A stretch of 64,000 nucleotides of DNA, from NCBI GenBank assembly GCA_027450145.1, contig DAIDKH010000002.1, forward strand, positions 77,991 to 141,990. Direction: 5' to 3'. The notes under the pieces are model-generated. The model saw only the letters and a list, made by a program, of their open reading frames with translations. It was not told the DNA's origin and searched no databases. Position numbers and translations under genes: made by a program. The DNA is from Chthonomonadaceae bacterium (GTDB lineage: Bacteria > Armatimonadota > Chthonomonadetes > Chthonomonadales > Chthonomonadaceae). Shown here in pieces: positions 53,426 through 62,210 of this stretch (position 1 is the stretch's first letter; each line of letters starts with the position of its first letter).

Positions 53426-53929
53426 ATGACTATGAAAACAACCACAAACCCTGAAAAGCACGAGACGCGCGATCCCAATGCTAAACAGATAGTCTCTACT
53501 AATCGTCGGGCCAGGTTTGAATATGAGATTCTAGAAACCATGGAAGCCGGTATTGTTCTTGTCGGCACGGAAGTTAAATCGCTGCGAGCCGGCCGGGTCA
53601 ATCTTCAGGATGCCTATTGCAGGGTCGAACATGGCGAAGTGTGGATATACAACATGCACATATCGCCTTATGAGCAGGGAAATCGATACAATGAAGAGCC
53701 TCTCCGCCGAAGAAAGCTACTCCTGCATCACAAGGAAATCCTCTTGGTTCAGGCTAGAATTGAGCAAAAGGGGCTCGCTCTAATTCCGCTTTCTCTTTAC
53801 TTTAGACGGGGATTTGCAAAGCTGGACATCGCCCTGGGCAGGGGCAAGAAACTCTACGATAAGCGACAGTCGATAGCCGATCGTGATGCGGACCGGGAAG
53901 CGAGGCGGAGTGCCGTAGGTAGGGACTAG
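53426..53929 (+). CDS. smpB: SsrA-binding protein SmpB
   Basis: 167 residues. Conserved segments: STNRRARFEYEILETMEAGIVLVGTEVKSLRAGRVNLQDAYCRVEHGEVWIYNMHISPYEQGNRYNEEP, RRRKLLLHHKEI and the C-terminal KKLYDKRQSIADRDADREARR tail that reads the empty A-site (shown in part). Works with tmRNA in rescue of stalled ribosomes. The tmRNA gene is not seen nearby. ATG 53426 or 53432 are equivalent candidates; no clear ribosome site. Confidence 0.96.
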   Translation: MTMKTTTNPEKHETRDPNAKQIVSTNRRARFEYEILETMEAGIVLVGTEVKSLRAGRVNLQDAYCRVEHGEVWIYNMHISPYEQGNRYNEEPLRRRKLLLHHKEILLVQARIEQKGLALIPLSLYFRRGFAKLDIALGRGKKLYDKRQSIADRDADREARRSAVGRD

Positions 53930-53992
53930 AAACCGACAGATACACTAGGCGCCAAGTTGCCACATACCAACGAGCGCAAGCGTATTCAAATC

Positions 53993-54433
53993 ATGAAACC
54001 TTCCACCGTGATGGCTAGAAAGCAGCATCTCATTATTTGGGATGGCGATTGTGGATTATGCGCCACATTTATTCGACTGGTGGAACGCCACGACCGGAGG
54101 CGACAGTTTACTGCTGCTCCCTGGCAGATATGCTCGGACAAGCGGCTAGACGATGAGACTCGACTGCGCTGTCGCGATGCTGTCCACGTCATTGCCAGTA
54201 ATAACGAAGTATTTGCTGCAGGCCGAGCCGTGCTATTTATCCTGCACGAACTTAGCGGATGGACTGTATTCAAGTTTGCCCAATCTCGAGGGGTTATTTG
54301 GCTTTTCGAGCTGGTCTATCGGGTTGTCGCGTTAAATCGCCACAGAATCAGTCGTGTGGCAGCCACTCTACACCTTTTTCCCGCCTGCACCATCCGCACA
54401 GTGGACCAGAAAGTGGCACCCCGCAATGATTAG
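53993..54433 (+). CDS. DCC-family (DUF393) thiol-disulfide-oxidoreductase-like protein
   Basis: 146 residues from ATG 53993; other in-frame starts at TTG 53957 and ATG 54011. The name-giving motif is D-x-x-C-x-x-C as WDGDCGLC near residue 18, followed by VERHDRRRQFTAAPW, VIASNNEVFAAGRAVLFIL and FELVYRVVALNRHRISR. Family: small redox protein of unknown partner, often beside DUF2071. Here it overlaps the DUF2071 gene by 8 bp (ATGATTAG), which supports that link. Confidence 0.88.
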   Translation: MKPSTVMARKQHLIIWDGDCGLCATFIRLVERHDRRRQFTAAPWQICSDKRLDDETRLRCRDAVHVIASNNEVFAAGRAVLFILHELSGWTVFKFAQSRGVIWLFELVYRVVALNRHRISRVAATLHLFPACTIRTVDQKVAPRND

Positions 54434-55181
54434 GGCGCAGTCGGTTGGCGACCGCAGCCAATCAAATAAAAACTCTTCTGCATCACCGATAGTGATGTAT
54501 CAACAATGGCGCAGCCTCCTGTTTGTGCACTGGCCCATTGATGCGGACAAACTTCAGCCGTTAATCCCTTCACCGCTCGTCGTAGATCAGTTCGATGGAA
54601 AAGCATGGATTGGCCTTGTACCGTTCGAGATGAAAAATGTCAGGCCAAAATGCCTGCCTCCGTCGCCTTGGCTCTCCACCTTCGCGGAAACGAATATACG
54701 AACCTATGTGCGATATAATGGTTCAAATCCGGGCGTTTGGTTTTTTAGTCTAGATGCAGCGAATGCCGTGGCCGTTCATATTGCCCGTACGCTCTTCAGG
54801 CTTCCCTATTTTAAGGCCAGCATGAACTTGTCTGTTCGTGACAACGTTGTCTCTTATTGCGGCGAGCGGAATGACAGATCCGCTTGGTACGAGGTAGAAG
54901 CAGCTTTTCACGGAGATTTCTACAACGCTATGCCGGGTACATTGGATCATTTCCTGGCAGAACGGTACCTGCTTTTCACAGAAAATAACGGCCGGATATA
55001 CACGGGCCAAGTCCACCACACGCCGTACCCGCTGTTTGGGGCATCTATTAAGTATTGCAGGCAAACACTGACCAATGCGGCCGGGATTAATGTGGACGGT
55101 GATCCCCCTTCGGTTCTCTACTCACCTGGAGTTGATGTTCGCATCTCTCCTATTCAGTACTTAACTAACGCCGTGCGGTAA
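54426..55181 (+). CDS. DUF2071 (YqjF-like) protein
   Basis: 251 residues from ATG 54426, which overlaps the DCC stop. Family pattern: QQWRSLLFVHWPIDADKLQPLIP, VDQFDGKAWIGLVPFEMKNVRPKCLPP, FAETNIRTYVRYNGSNPGVWFFSLDA, RTLFRLPYFKASMNL, FLAERYLLFTENNGRIYTGQVHHTPYPL. YqjF relatives have an acetoacetate-decarboxylase-like fold; function unknown. Probable two-gene unit with the DCC protein. Confidence 0.9.
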   Translation: MIRAQSVGDRSQSNKNSSASPIVMYQQWRSLLFVHWPIDADKLQPLIPSPLVVDQFDGKAWIGLVPFEMKNVRPKCLPPSPWLSTFAETNIRTYVRYNGSNPGVWFFSLDAANAVAVHIARTLFRLPYFKASMNLSVRDNVVSYCGERNDRSAWYEVEAAFHGDFYNAMPGTLDHFLAERYLLFTENNGRIYTGQVHHTPYPLFGASIKYCRQTLTNAAGINVDGDPPSVLYSPGVDVRISPIQYLTNAVR

Positions 55182-55216
55182 ACTAGTAGTACACTTTCGC
55201 GAGTTCGCAATAGTGA

Positions 55217-55690
55217 ATGCATTATATTTGCAGATGGAGAATTCGTTTGATCCTCGAGTACAGTATTCCCGGTCGGGCAGGAATAGGTATAGGCATGGCC
55301 CTGAATCTAGCGGCAATGGGTGTTTACAACTGGCAGCAGCTCGTTGCAAAGCGACAGGCAGCATTGACAAAGCATATTGTGCCCGCAATGCATCATTTGG
55401 CACAGAACACTTCGGTTATCCTAAACAACTCTACGGTACATATTTCCCCAGTCATGCACCAAGCAGCCCTCCATTCGGCCGCGCTTCATCCGGGCATTCC
55501 AACCGTGCACGGTGCTGCATGGGTGCCCGTTATAGGAATTGTCGCAAACCTGATCACTGGTTTTGGTTGCATGAACTATGCAAAGGCTAAAGCACAAAAG
55601 CCATTACTCGGTGTTTTTGGTGCCCTACCCCCGTTCGGTATGATTGGACTTGCGATTGTATGCGTTCTCCCCGATAAGTCAAAGGCGTAA
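55217..55690 (+). CDS. hypothetical membrane protein
   Basis: 157 residues from ATG 55217; TTG 55247 or ATG 55298 are alternative starts, and none has a good ribosome site. A weak N-terminal hydrophobic stretch (GIGIGMALNLAAMGVY) and two C-terminal TM segments (AAWVPVIGIVANLITGFGC and LLGVFGALPPFGMIGLAIVCVL). The middle is His/Ala-rich (HHLAQNTSV, MHQAALHSAALHPG). No family recognised. Confidence 0.5.
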   Translation: MHYICRWRIRLILEYSIPGRAGIGIGMALNLAAMGVYNWQQLVAKRQAALTKHIVPAMHHLAQNTSVILNNSTVHISPVMHQAALHSAALHPGIPTVHGAAWVPVIGIVANLITGFGCMNYAKAKAQKPLLGVFGALPPFGMIGLAIVCVLPDKSKA

Positions 55691-55823
55691 GCGTAATACT
55701 TTACCGAGGCTCACGGATGCTCCGTCGACGTTCGGGTTGTAGCTCGCGTTTCAGGAACTGCGACAGTCACATTGCCGACTTGTTGACGATCTGGACATGC
55801 GACCGGCAACCACATTTTGCAAT

Positions 55824-57161
55824 TCAGTGTACAAAACGCCTTCTGACGATGAGGTTTCCCAGTTCCTGCTGATACTCTCTAATAGCCTCTTTGCACCGAA
55901 GGTAATATTCGAAGCCCCATCCACCAGATCCTTTATTGCCAAAGCCACGGTGGAGCGTCGGCTCAATATCGTTGCTCATATTCTGTGACCATTGATCTGG
56001 CGGCTCAAACTCATTCCATTGATTAATGAAAACAAAGTGCGGCTTAAACTTCAGTACCTTACGCCATTGATCCCGAAATGTCACACCATAATCTTTTCCG
56101 TCTGCGTCAGCCGACTCATAATTGCCCGTAGAAGGATCCGGTAGATACCCAGGATATCCAAATACCGCGGTCATGGCCTCCGGTTTATTGTGATACAGCG
56201 TCACTTGTGGGTCCCTGTCATACCAGGTCCAATACCCGTCACCTACATTTCCCATCTTCTCCAGCCATGCATTTACAAAACGAACGGTAAAGCGCTTACT
56301 GCTCCACTTGGGGATTGGCCTAGTCGTCGGACCACCCATGTAGACGTCTAAAAGCGGTTTCCCCAGATAAGTGAGAAACAGCTTTCGATATTTCGAATTC
56401 TGTATATAGTGTGAATATATGTAGTTCAACTGCGTTGTGAAACGGCGTGTACCGAATCGCCCGCCATCTGGCCCAACCAGAAGGACTATTTTTGGGTGCT
56501 GCCTCATGGTGAGGTAGATTTTGCACAGTAAATTCGTCGCGTCGCGCATCTCTCTTGCAGGTGCATCGGGCCAGCTTCGACCGAGATTATTGCTCCAATC
56601 CAGCTGGACAAAATTGATACCTAATTTGTCCATCCACAATGTTTGCTGCCTCAGTACCCTGGCATCGAGAGACGAATATTCGCCAAGAATGGGGGTAGCC
56701 TCCTGATGCCCCCATTGTGCGTAACCTGGGCCGAACCATGTTTCCAGATCCATGCCTATGAGGTGGTTCGGATCAGTGATAATAGGAAATGTCCTGTCGT
56801 TTACACGCACCTCAATAGCTGGGCTCGACTGCCCGCTACCAACGACGGTAATCGTGTGCCTGCCTACATTCGGCATGGGAAGCACGAAGCGGCATACACC
56901 GTAGGCATTGGTCCTGAACGGACCACACCAGCTTTCACCGTCTAGTTCCGGCTGTATTGCCATATTCGCTATAGGTGTACCATTATTACCTACTGCTATT
57001 GCCGTGATTGCAACAAGATCGCCTTCTGAAACAGCCTGGTCAGAGGCTCGAATTGTCAATTTAAGGTGCCCGTCCGCCAAGCAGAACCCAGCCGAGAGGG
57101 CCAGGCTAACGCAAATAACCACGCAAAGCCCAGCGCGCATCCACGTGTATCCTCGTATCAT
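55824..57161 (-). CDS. secreted GH99/GH71-like putative glycoside hydrolase with N-terminal beta domain
   Basis: 445 residues from ATG 57161 (GAGGAG 6 nt upstream). Signal peptide (AGLCVVICVSLALSAGFCLA). An N-terminal Ig-like domain (LKLTIRASDQAVSEGDLVAITAIAVGNNGTPIANM, shown in part) is followed by a barrel: YAQWGHQEATPILGEYSS, MDKLGINFVQLDWSNNL, FVNAWLEKMGNVGDGYWTWYDRDPQ and the C-terminal FINQWNEFEPPDQWSQN...DIEPT typical of GH99-like and WbsX-type proteins. Endo-acting on extracellular polysaccharide by analogy; catalytic residues not assigned. Confidence 0.75.
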   Translation of the reverse strand: MIRGYTWMRAGLCVVICVSLALSAGFCLADGHLKLTIRASDQAVSEGDLVAITAIAVGNNGTPIANMAIQPELDGESWCGPFRTNAYGVCRFVLPMPNVGRHTITVVGSGQSSPAIEVRVNDRTFPIITDPNHLIGMDLETWFGPGYAQWGHQEATPILGEYSSLDARVLRQQTLWMDKLGINFVQLDWSNNLGRSWPDAPAREMRDATNLLCKIYLTMRQHPKIVLLVGPDGGRFGTRRFTTQLNYIYSHYIQNSKYRKLFLTYLGKPLLDVYMGGPTTRPIPKWSSKRFTVRFVNAWLEKMGNVGDGYWTWYDRDPQVTLYHNKPEAMTAVFGYPGYLPDPSTGNYESADADGKDYGVTFRDQWRKVLKFKPHFVFINQWNEFEPPDQWSQNMSNDIEPTLHRGFGNKGSGGWGFEYYLRCKEAIREYQQELGNLIVRRRFVH

Positions 57162-57537
57162 TGATCGCTCCTCACCTGTTAGCACCTGTTTTGTTAACAA
57201 TCTTTAGCAGGCAGTATGGCTACACTAAGCCTGGCTGGAACTACCAGAGCCTAAGATCGCTTTCGGTTAGCACAGCAACGTTTAGAGCCGTTCGCGTGCC
57301 ATTATCTCGCCTAATCATAGTTATATGAGCGGTCTTGCAGAACCTTCTACTTGTTGTGCTAAAGGTGAGGCAGCACCTAAGCCTTGACCTAAACTTTCTG
57401 GCTTGCTCAGTAAAGTTAGACTGCGTCACCAAGGAACAACAGCAGGCGCCTCTTCTATTCTGTAAAGTGTCTAAACTGTTATGCTATTATTATTCCTACA
57501 GTTTTAATTTAAATCCGCATCACTGGAGACACCATCA
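57162..57537. other. divergent non-coding gap
   Basis: 376 bp between the GH99-like gene (minus) and the esterase gene (plus). Contains the ribosome site GGAGACACC of the esterase and a TATTAT-like -10 near 57,485. No gene, repeat or clear operator seen. Confidence 0.4.
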
Positions 57538-58470
57538 ATGCCAAGACGAGACCTGCTAGTCGCCTTAATCCTTATGGCCTTTACTGTTCCAGCTTTTGCA
57601 AACCGAGTTATCCCCGTTTGGCCAAAATTGGCACTGACGCCTGCGCAGAAGCACGTGACCCTGGTTAAAACACCGCAGTTCGGGCTGGTCACCCGCGGCG
57701 CAATTCAATGGGCAACTCTAACGGAATACCCGGCAAAGGACAATGCAGATTCCAGTCCGGCCATCATAATTTGCCCGGGCGGTGGATACGTCCAGGAAGC
57801 ACTACAGTTTGAGGGTAGCAAGCCTGCAACCTGGTTTGCTCAACATGGCTACACCTGCTTTGTTTTGCAATACCGCCTGCCGAGTGGCAACCTACCGGCA
57901 AACGGGATCGCCTATCCACTCCGAGATGTGCAGAGAGCCATGCAGATCGTGCGTTCTAATGCAAGTAAATGGCACATCAATCCTCATCAGATTGGCGTGA
58001 TGGGCTTTTCTGCGGGAGGCTCGGTTGCGTCGCTTGCGGGTGTCCACTGGCTTCCTGGGTCACCTAATGCCCCAGAGGCAGCGGCGAGGGTAAGCAGTCG
58101 GCCAGATTTTATGATCCTCGTTTATCCTGTTATCTCAATGATGCCTGGCGTTCTGTGCTACCAGGAGTTGGGCGATGTCTTTATAGGCAAAAACCCCACA
58201 ACCGATGTGGTGAAATATTACTCTAGCGAAATGAACGTTTCGGCCTCTACGCCGCCCGCGTTTATCTGCTGCGCAAAGGACGATACCGTAGTCCCAATTA
58301 TTAACGAGGAGCGGATGGCGGCAGCGTTACGCGAGAATCATATCCCTGTGCTCCTCAAAATGTACCCCCATGGTGGTCACGCATTTGGATTGGGACGGCA
58401 GGGCACAGCGACTACTGCCTGGCCCGTAGATTGTTTAAACTGGCTGAACTCTGTTGCGCGTGCTAAGTAG
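57538..58470 (+). CDS. secreted alpha/beta hydrolase (BD-FAE/acetyl-xylan-esterase-like)
   Basis: 310 residues; GGAG upstream of ATG. Signal peptide LLVALILMAFTVPAFA. Fold landmarks: IICPGGGYVQEALQFEG (oxyanion G-G-G), nucleophile S158 in GFSAGGSVAS, acid Asp in CAKDDTVVP, His in HGGHAFG. Resembles the exported esterase/lipase family (DLH/BD-FAE) that removes acyl groups from hemicelluloses. 105 bp upstream of the Gfo/Idh gene with a hairpin between. Confidence 0.9.
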   Translation: MPRRDLLVALILMAFTVPAFANRVIPVWPKLALTPAQKHVTLVKTPQFGLVTRGAIQWATLTEYPAKDNADSSPAIIICPGGGYVQEALQFEGSKPATWFAQHGYTCFVLQYRLPSGNLPANGIAYPLRDVQRAMQIVRSNASKWHINPHQIGVMGFSAGGSVASLAGVHWLPGSPNAPEAAARVSSRPDFMILVYPVISMMPGVLCYQELGDVFIGKNPTTDVVKYYSSEMNVSASTPPAFICCAKDDTVVPIINEERMAAALRENHIPVLLKMYPHGGHAFGLGRQGTATTAWPVDCLNWLNSVARAK

Positions 58471-58532
58471 CACAATTAAGGCATGGTTAGGATTAAGGTA
58501 TAAATAGAGTACTTTCGACGAATAGATCACAT

Positions 58533-58564
58533 CGCTCACCCTGTCCATCGGACGGTGATAGCGT
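58533..58564 (+). promoter_or_regulatory. leader hairpin before the Gfo/Idh gene
   Basis: Interrupted stem CGCT-CACC-ct-GTCC, loop ATC, GGAC-GGTG-at-AGCG, ending directly before the ribosome site GGAG and ATG 58576. It may affect initiation. By eye only. Confidence 0.35.
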
Positions 58565-58575
58565 GGAGAACCATA

Positions 58576-59727
58576 ATGGCAGCCAACGAAGTGAGATTTG
58601 GAGTAATTGGGCTTGGCGGAATGGGATCAGGTCATTGTAAAATGCTCCAGGAAATTCCAGAAGCCCGGCTCTCAGCCGTGTGCGACATCAACCCGGATAC
58701 ACTACAGAAAACGGCAGATAAGTACAATGTCCCGGCTTTCAGCACTCACGCCGAACTGCTTACAAGTGGCACTGTTGACGCCATTATCATTGCTACGCCG
58801 CACTATTTTCATGGCCCAATAGCCGAGGACGCGTTTGCCAAAGGTATACACGTTCTATCTGAAAAGCCACTTTGCGTCACAGTCTCTGCCGCAGACAGTA
58901 TGATTGCCGCAGCAAAAAAGTCTGGCCTTAAGTTCGGTGTCATGTATCAAATGCGATCCGAGCCACGAAGCCGCGCAGCAAGGCAGATAGTGACATCGGG
59001 TGCCCTAGGCGAAATCTATCGCACAAGCCTGGTGATGGGCTGGTACCGAAGTCAGGCATACTATAATTCTGGCGGGTGGCGTGCTACCTGGGCAGGCGAG
59101 GGCGGTGGTGTCCTAATTAATCAAGCCCCCCACTATCTGGATCTATTTTCATGGCTGGGCGGCCTGCCTAAATCCCTTAGGGGGGAGACCCGTACTCGGT
59201 TGCATGACATCGAAGTGGAGGATGAAGCGTTTGCTACGCTGGAATACGCTAACGGCGCTCACGGTTACCTCTATGCAAGCACAACGGAAGCTCCGGAGCA
59301 CAACCAAATTGAGATTTGCGGAGATCGAGGCAAAATCATCCTTCATGGCAACAGCTTACGACATTTCTCGATCGACGGTTCAATCCGTGAGATAACCGTA
59401 AATTCAACGGAAATGTGGGGCGGCCCAAAGGCCGTAGAACAGCAGGTTAATTTGCCGCCAGAGGAGTCAATAAGGGGCCACAGCGCAATTACTGCCAACT
59501 TTACGCGGGCTATTCTGCATGGTGAAAGATTGATTGCACCTGGGGAAGACGGACTTCCAGCTGTGGAGCTCATAAATGCAATCATACTGTCTGGTCATAC
59601 TGGTGAACGGGTAAATCTGCCTGTCGACAGAGGCGCTTATGACCACCTTATTGCAAAATTGCAAAGTACGTCGCGCTCCAAAACAACCGTGAGCGAGCAG
59701 CTTCTCACCGACCCGAAGTTCGCATGA
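58576..59727 (+). CDS. Gfo/Idh/MocA-family NAD(P)-dependent oxidoreductase
   Basis: 383 residues; TGGAGAACC upstream of ATG 58576. Rossmann motif FGVIGLGGMGSGH, then ATPHYFHGPIAEDAFAKGIHVLSEKPLCVTVSAAD with the catalytic E-K-P, GWRATWAGEGGGVLINQAPHYLDLFSWLGG. Oxidises a sugar, inositol or aldonate derivative. Overlaps the next gene (dCTP deaminase) by ATGA, hence cotranscribed. Substrate unknown. Confidence 0.92.
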   Translation: MAANEVRFGVIGLGGMGSGHCKMLQEIPEARLSAVCDINPDTLQKTADKYNVPAFSTHAELLTSGTVDAIIIATPHYFHGPIAEDAFAKGIHVLSEKPLCVTVSAADSMIAAAKKSGLKFGVMYQMRSEPRSRAARQIVTSGALGEIYRTSLVMGWYRSQAYYNSGGWRATWAGEGGGVLINQAPHYLDLFSWLGGLPKSLRGETRTRLHDIEVEDEAFATLEYANGAHGYLYASTTEAPEHNQIEICGDRGKIILHGNSLRHFSIDGSIREITVNSTEMWGGPKAVEQQVNLPPEESIRGHSAITANFTRAILHGERLIAPGEDGLPAVELINAIILSGHTGERVNLPVDRGAYDHLIAKLQSTSRSKTTVSEQLLTDPKFA

Positions 59728-60902
59728 TAAGACTTGTAGATCCAAACAACGGTGTATTACCATCACAATGGATTAGGCGTGCGGCAGCCTGTGGAACCGT
59801 TATATCAGAAATTCCAGTAACACCGCGCCAAATTCAGCCCAACAGCCTGGATTTACGATTGGGAGGAAACGGATATCGCGTGCAGTGCAGCTTTCTGCCC
59901 GGTAGCGAAGGCATGTCTGGCAAGCTTGATCGTTACACATGGTACGCATTCGACGTGCCAGCTGACGGCATATTGCTGGAACGCAACCAGGTCTACATAT
60001 TTCCACTTCAGGAGAGCTTGGCACTGGCGCCGCACATTAGTGGGCGCGCAAACCCAAAATCTACCACAGGTAGATTGGATATATTTACGCGGCTGGTTAC
60101 AGAGGATGCTACGGCATTTGACGAAGTACCTTCTGGCTACCACGGTATACTCTACCTGGAAGTCATTCCCCGCTCATTCGCAGTTAGAATTCGAAAAGGC
60201 GACACTCTCTCACAAATTAGATTTCAGGTCGGCAGTCCGGTTCTTTCCTTCAACGATACGATGAGCATACTCGATGAGGACCCGCTCATCCTTGATCGTG
60301 ACCTGCGAATTTTGCGCAGTAAGGATTTGCCTGTTCACGACGGTATTGTTCTATCCGTGAATCTTCCACGATCACAACAGCAAACCGTCGGCTATCAGGC
60401 GCGAAGGAACACCCCACCGGTCGACCTGCAGGCTACTGGTCTGTCCAAACGGCGGTACTGGGATAGGATCCATGCGGACAGTAAGCCGGTTATTCTGGAG
60501 CCGGACGAGTTTTATATCTTTAGGAGCCGCGAGCTCATCTGTCTCCCTCCAGAGTTGTGTGCTGAAATGGTCGCATTTGAGGCACGTAGTGGTGAAGTCC
60601 GCACCCATTATGCAGGCTTTTTTGACTCTGGATTTGGCTACAACGGTGAGAATCCGCCCTCGGTCACTGCGGCAGGCGTTGTGCTTGAGGTGCGAAGTCG
60701 CGACGTACCGTTCCTAATTGAAGATGGCCAGCCGATTTTTAGGATTAATCTCCTACGCTGCACTGAAGTACCCGATGCACTGTATGGCTCGCATGCTGGT
60801 TCCAACTATCAGGGTCAGCGCGATGTAAGGCTGTCACGCCAATTCAGTCTCGCGGATGTCCATGAAGAGCGGGAGTCCAATCAGATATCGATGGAAATAT
60901 AA
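59724..60902 (+). CDS. dcd: two-domain 2'-deoxycytidine 5'-triphosphate deaminase (PF06559-like)
   Basis: 392 residues, roughly double the ~190 of ordinary Dcd. Two dUTPase/Dcd beta-fold modules: first SLDLRLGGNGYRVQCSFLPG, ISGRANPKSTTGRLDIFTRLVTED; second LEPDEFYIFRSRELICLPPELCAEMVAFEARSGEVRTHYAGFFDSGFGY and GVVLEVRSRDVPFLIEDGQPIFRI. The active-site pattern is split between modules as in the fused 2'-dCTP deaminase family known from alphaproteobacteria. Makes dUTP from dCTP. Overlaps the Gfo/Idh gene by 4 bp, an unusual pairing. Confidence 0.88.
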   Translation: MIRLVDPNNGVLPSQWIRRAAACGTVISEIPVTPRQIQPNSLDLRLGGNGYRVQCSFLPGSEGMSGKLDRYTWYAFDVPADGILLERNQVYIFPLQESLALAPHISGRANPKSTTGRLDIFTRLVTEDATAFDEVPSGYHGILYLEVIPRSFAVRIRKGDTLSQIRFQVGSPVLSFNDTMSILDEDPLILDRDLRILRSKDLPVHDGIVLSVNLPRSQQQTVGYQARRNTPPVDLQATGLSKRRYWDRIHADSKPVILEPDEFYIFRSRELICLPPELCAEMVAFEARSGEVRTHYAGFFDSGFGYNGENPPSVTAAGVVLEVRSRDVPFLIEDGQPIFRINLLRCTEVPDALYGSHAGSNYQGQRDVRLSRQFSLADVHEERESNQISMEI

Positions 60903-60905
60903 AAG

Positions 60906-62195
60906 ATGCGTATATCCCGCACATTCGTAGCGCTTATCTCATCGTTGCTACTGTGTTACATTCCGGCCGGAGCAACCACAGTTACGCCAATTTACACTGC
61001 TTCCCTTCAGCTAGTTACCGGTGGCGTTGCAGGGCAGACATCGTATGCCCACCCCCACCCAGTAGGCTTACTCCCATATAAACCTGCGACTATAATGCGG
61101 ATACCTCAAGGAATTAAGGATCCGGTTTACGGCGCAATCCAATTTGGCCCTGCCGACCATCCAACAGATTTTGCCATTGTATCATCCAGCGATGCCAGTG
61201 GTCTGCCGGTCACTGTCATTGACGATAACCACAACGGTGATTTAACCGACGATAAACCCGTAGACTGGAAGCCAGTTCACTTTAAAGCATTTAATGGCGT
61301 TACGCTTACGCGGTACATAGGAACAACGGTCCTGAACGTGCCCTACAAATCTGGTAACTTGCGGATGCCTCTTCAGTTGATCCTTCCCGCTAAAGATCCG
61401 TCCGACCCAAATGCTGCCGCTGAGGGTGATACGCTGCTTTACGTGCCGGACTATATCCGCAAGGGTACCGTGATATTAAACGGGGTTAGCTACAACGTGA
61501 TGCTATATGATTCAACGGCGAGAGGCGATTTCCGCCCGAACTTAAGCGCTGCTTTTGGGGGAACATGGCTTCTCATTGATGTCAATCATAACGGCGTAAT
61601 CGACCAGCGCGGGGAAACGTACGAAGTTGGCAAGCCATTCAACATTGCCGGTGTTACGTACGATGCCATTGTTCCTGATGCTAATGGATCGATCTTACAG
61701 ATAAGCAAATCGCGAACAAGCGTACCGCAGGTTTTGCCTCCGCCAAACCTTTCTCCAGGACACACGGCTCCGCCATTCACTGCGACAACCGTTACGGGGA
61801 AGCATGTCTCTTTTCCACAGGATTACCACGGCAAGTGGGTACTCCTTTATTTTTGGGGCTCGTGGTGCCCAGACTGCGCCCAACAGAACCCCTACATGGA
61901 GAAGGCATACAAGAAGTTTCATTCCCGCGGCCTGCAAGTTCTGGGTATAAGTATTGATCAGGCAGACTTCTCAGCCCAAGTACAGGCCTACATGCACAAC
62001 AACGGTATGAACTGGCCGGATATTTACGATGGAAAGATGTGGGACGCAGCACTTGCCCAACTCTACTTCATTCGTCTAATACCAACACCCCTATTGGTTG
62101 ATGGCACGACGGGCAAAATTGTTGCGGGCAGAACCGAGCTCCTTCATGAAAATTTAGACGCCACGTTGAGTCGGATTCTTGGTCGCCAACCTTAA
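60906..62195 (+). CDS. secreted TlpA-like thioredoxin-fold protein
   Basis: 429 residues. Signal peptide (FVALISSLLLCYIPAGA). The first ~270 residues are beta-rich with calcium-loop-like DDNHNGDLTDD and DVNHNGVIDQRGE. The last ~150 form a TlpA/AhpC-type domain: GHTAPPFTATTVTGKHVSF, LLYFWGSWCPDCAQQNPYMEKAY with W-C-P-D-C redox pair, LQVLGISIDQADF, LIPTPLLVDGTTG with the cis-Pro. Extracytoplasmic disulfide reductase or thiol donor. Starts 3 bp after the dCTP deaminase stop. Confidence 0.87.
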   Translation: MRISRTFVALISSLLLCYIPAGATTVTPIYTASLQLVTGGVAGQTSYAHPHPVGLLPYKPATIMRIPQGIKDPVYGAIQFGPADHPTDFAIVSSSDASGLPVTVIDDNHNGDLTDDKPVDWKPVHFKAFNGVTLTRYIGTTVLNVPYKSGNLRMPLQLILPAKDPSDPNAAAEGDTLLYVPDYIRKGTVILNGVSYNVMLYDSTARGDFRPNLSAAFGGTWLLIDVNHNGVIDQRGETYEVGKPFNIAGVTYDAIVPDANGSILQISKSRTSVPQVLPPPNLSPGHTAPPFTATTVTGKHVSFPQDYHGKWVLLYFWGSWCPDCAQQNPYMEKAYKKFHSRGLQVLGISIDQADFSAQVQAYMHNNGMNWPDIYDGKMWDAALAQLYFIRLIPTPLLVDGTTGKIVAGRTELLHENLDATLSRILGRQP

Positions 62196-62210
62196 ATCTA
62201 GGATCTCTCA

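Noticed and set aside
54715..54735. GGTTCAAATCC resembling a tRNA T-arm
   Set aside because: It is in frame within the DUF2071 gene and no cloverleaf can be formed around it.
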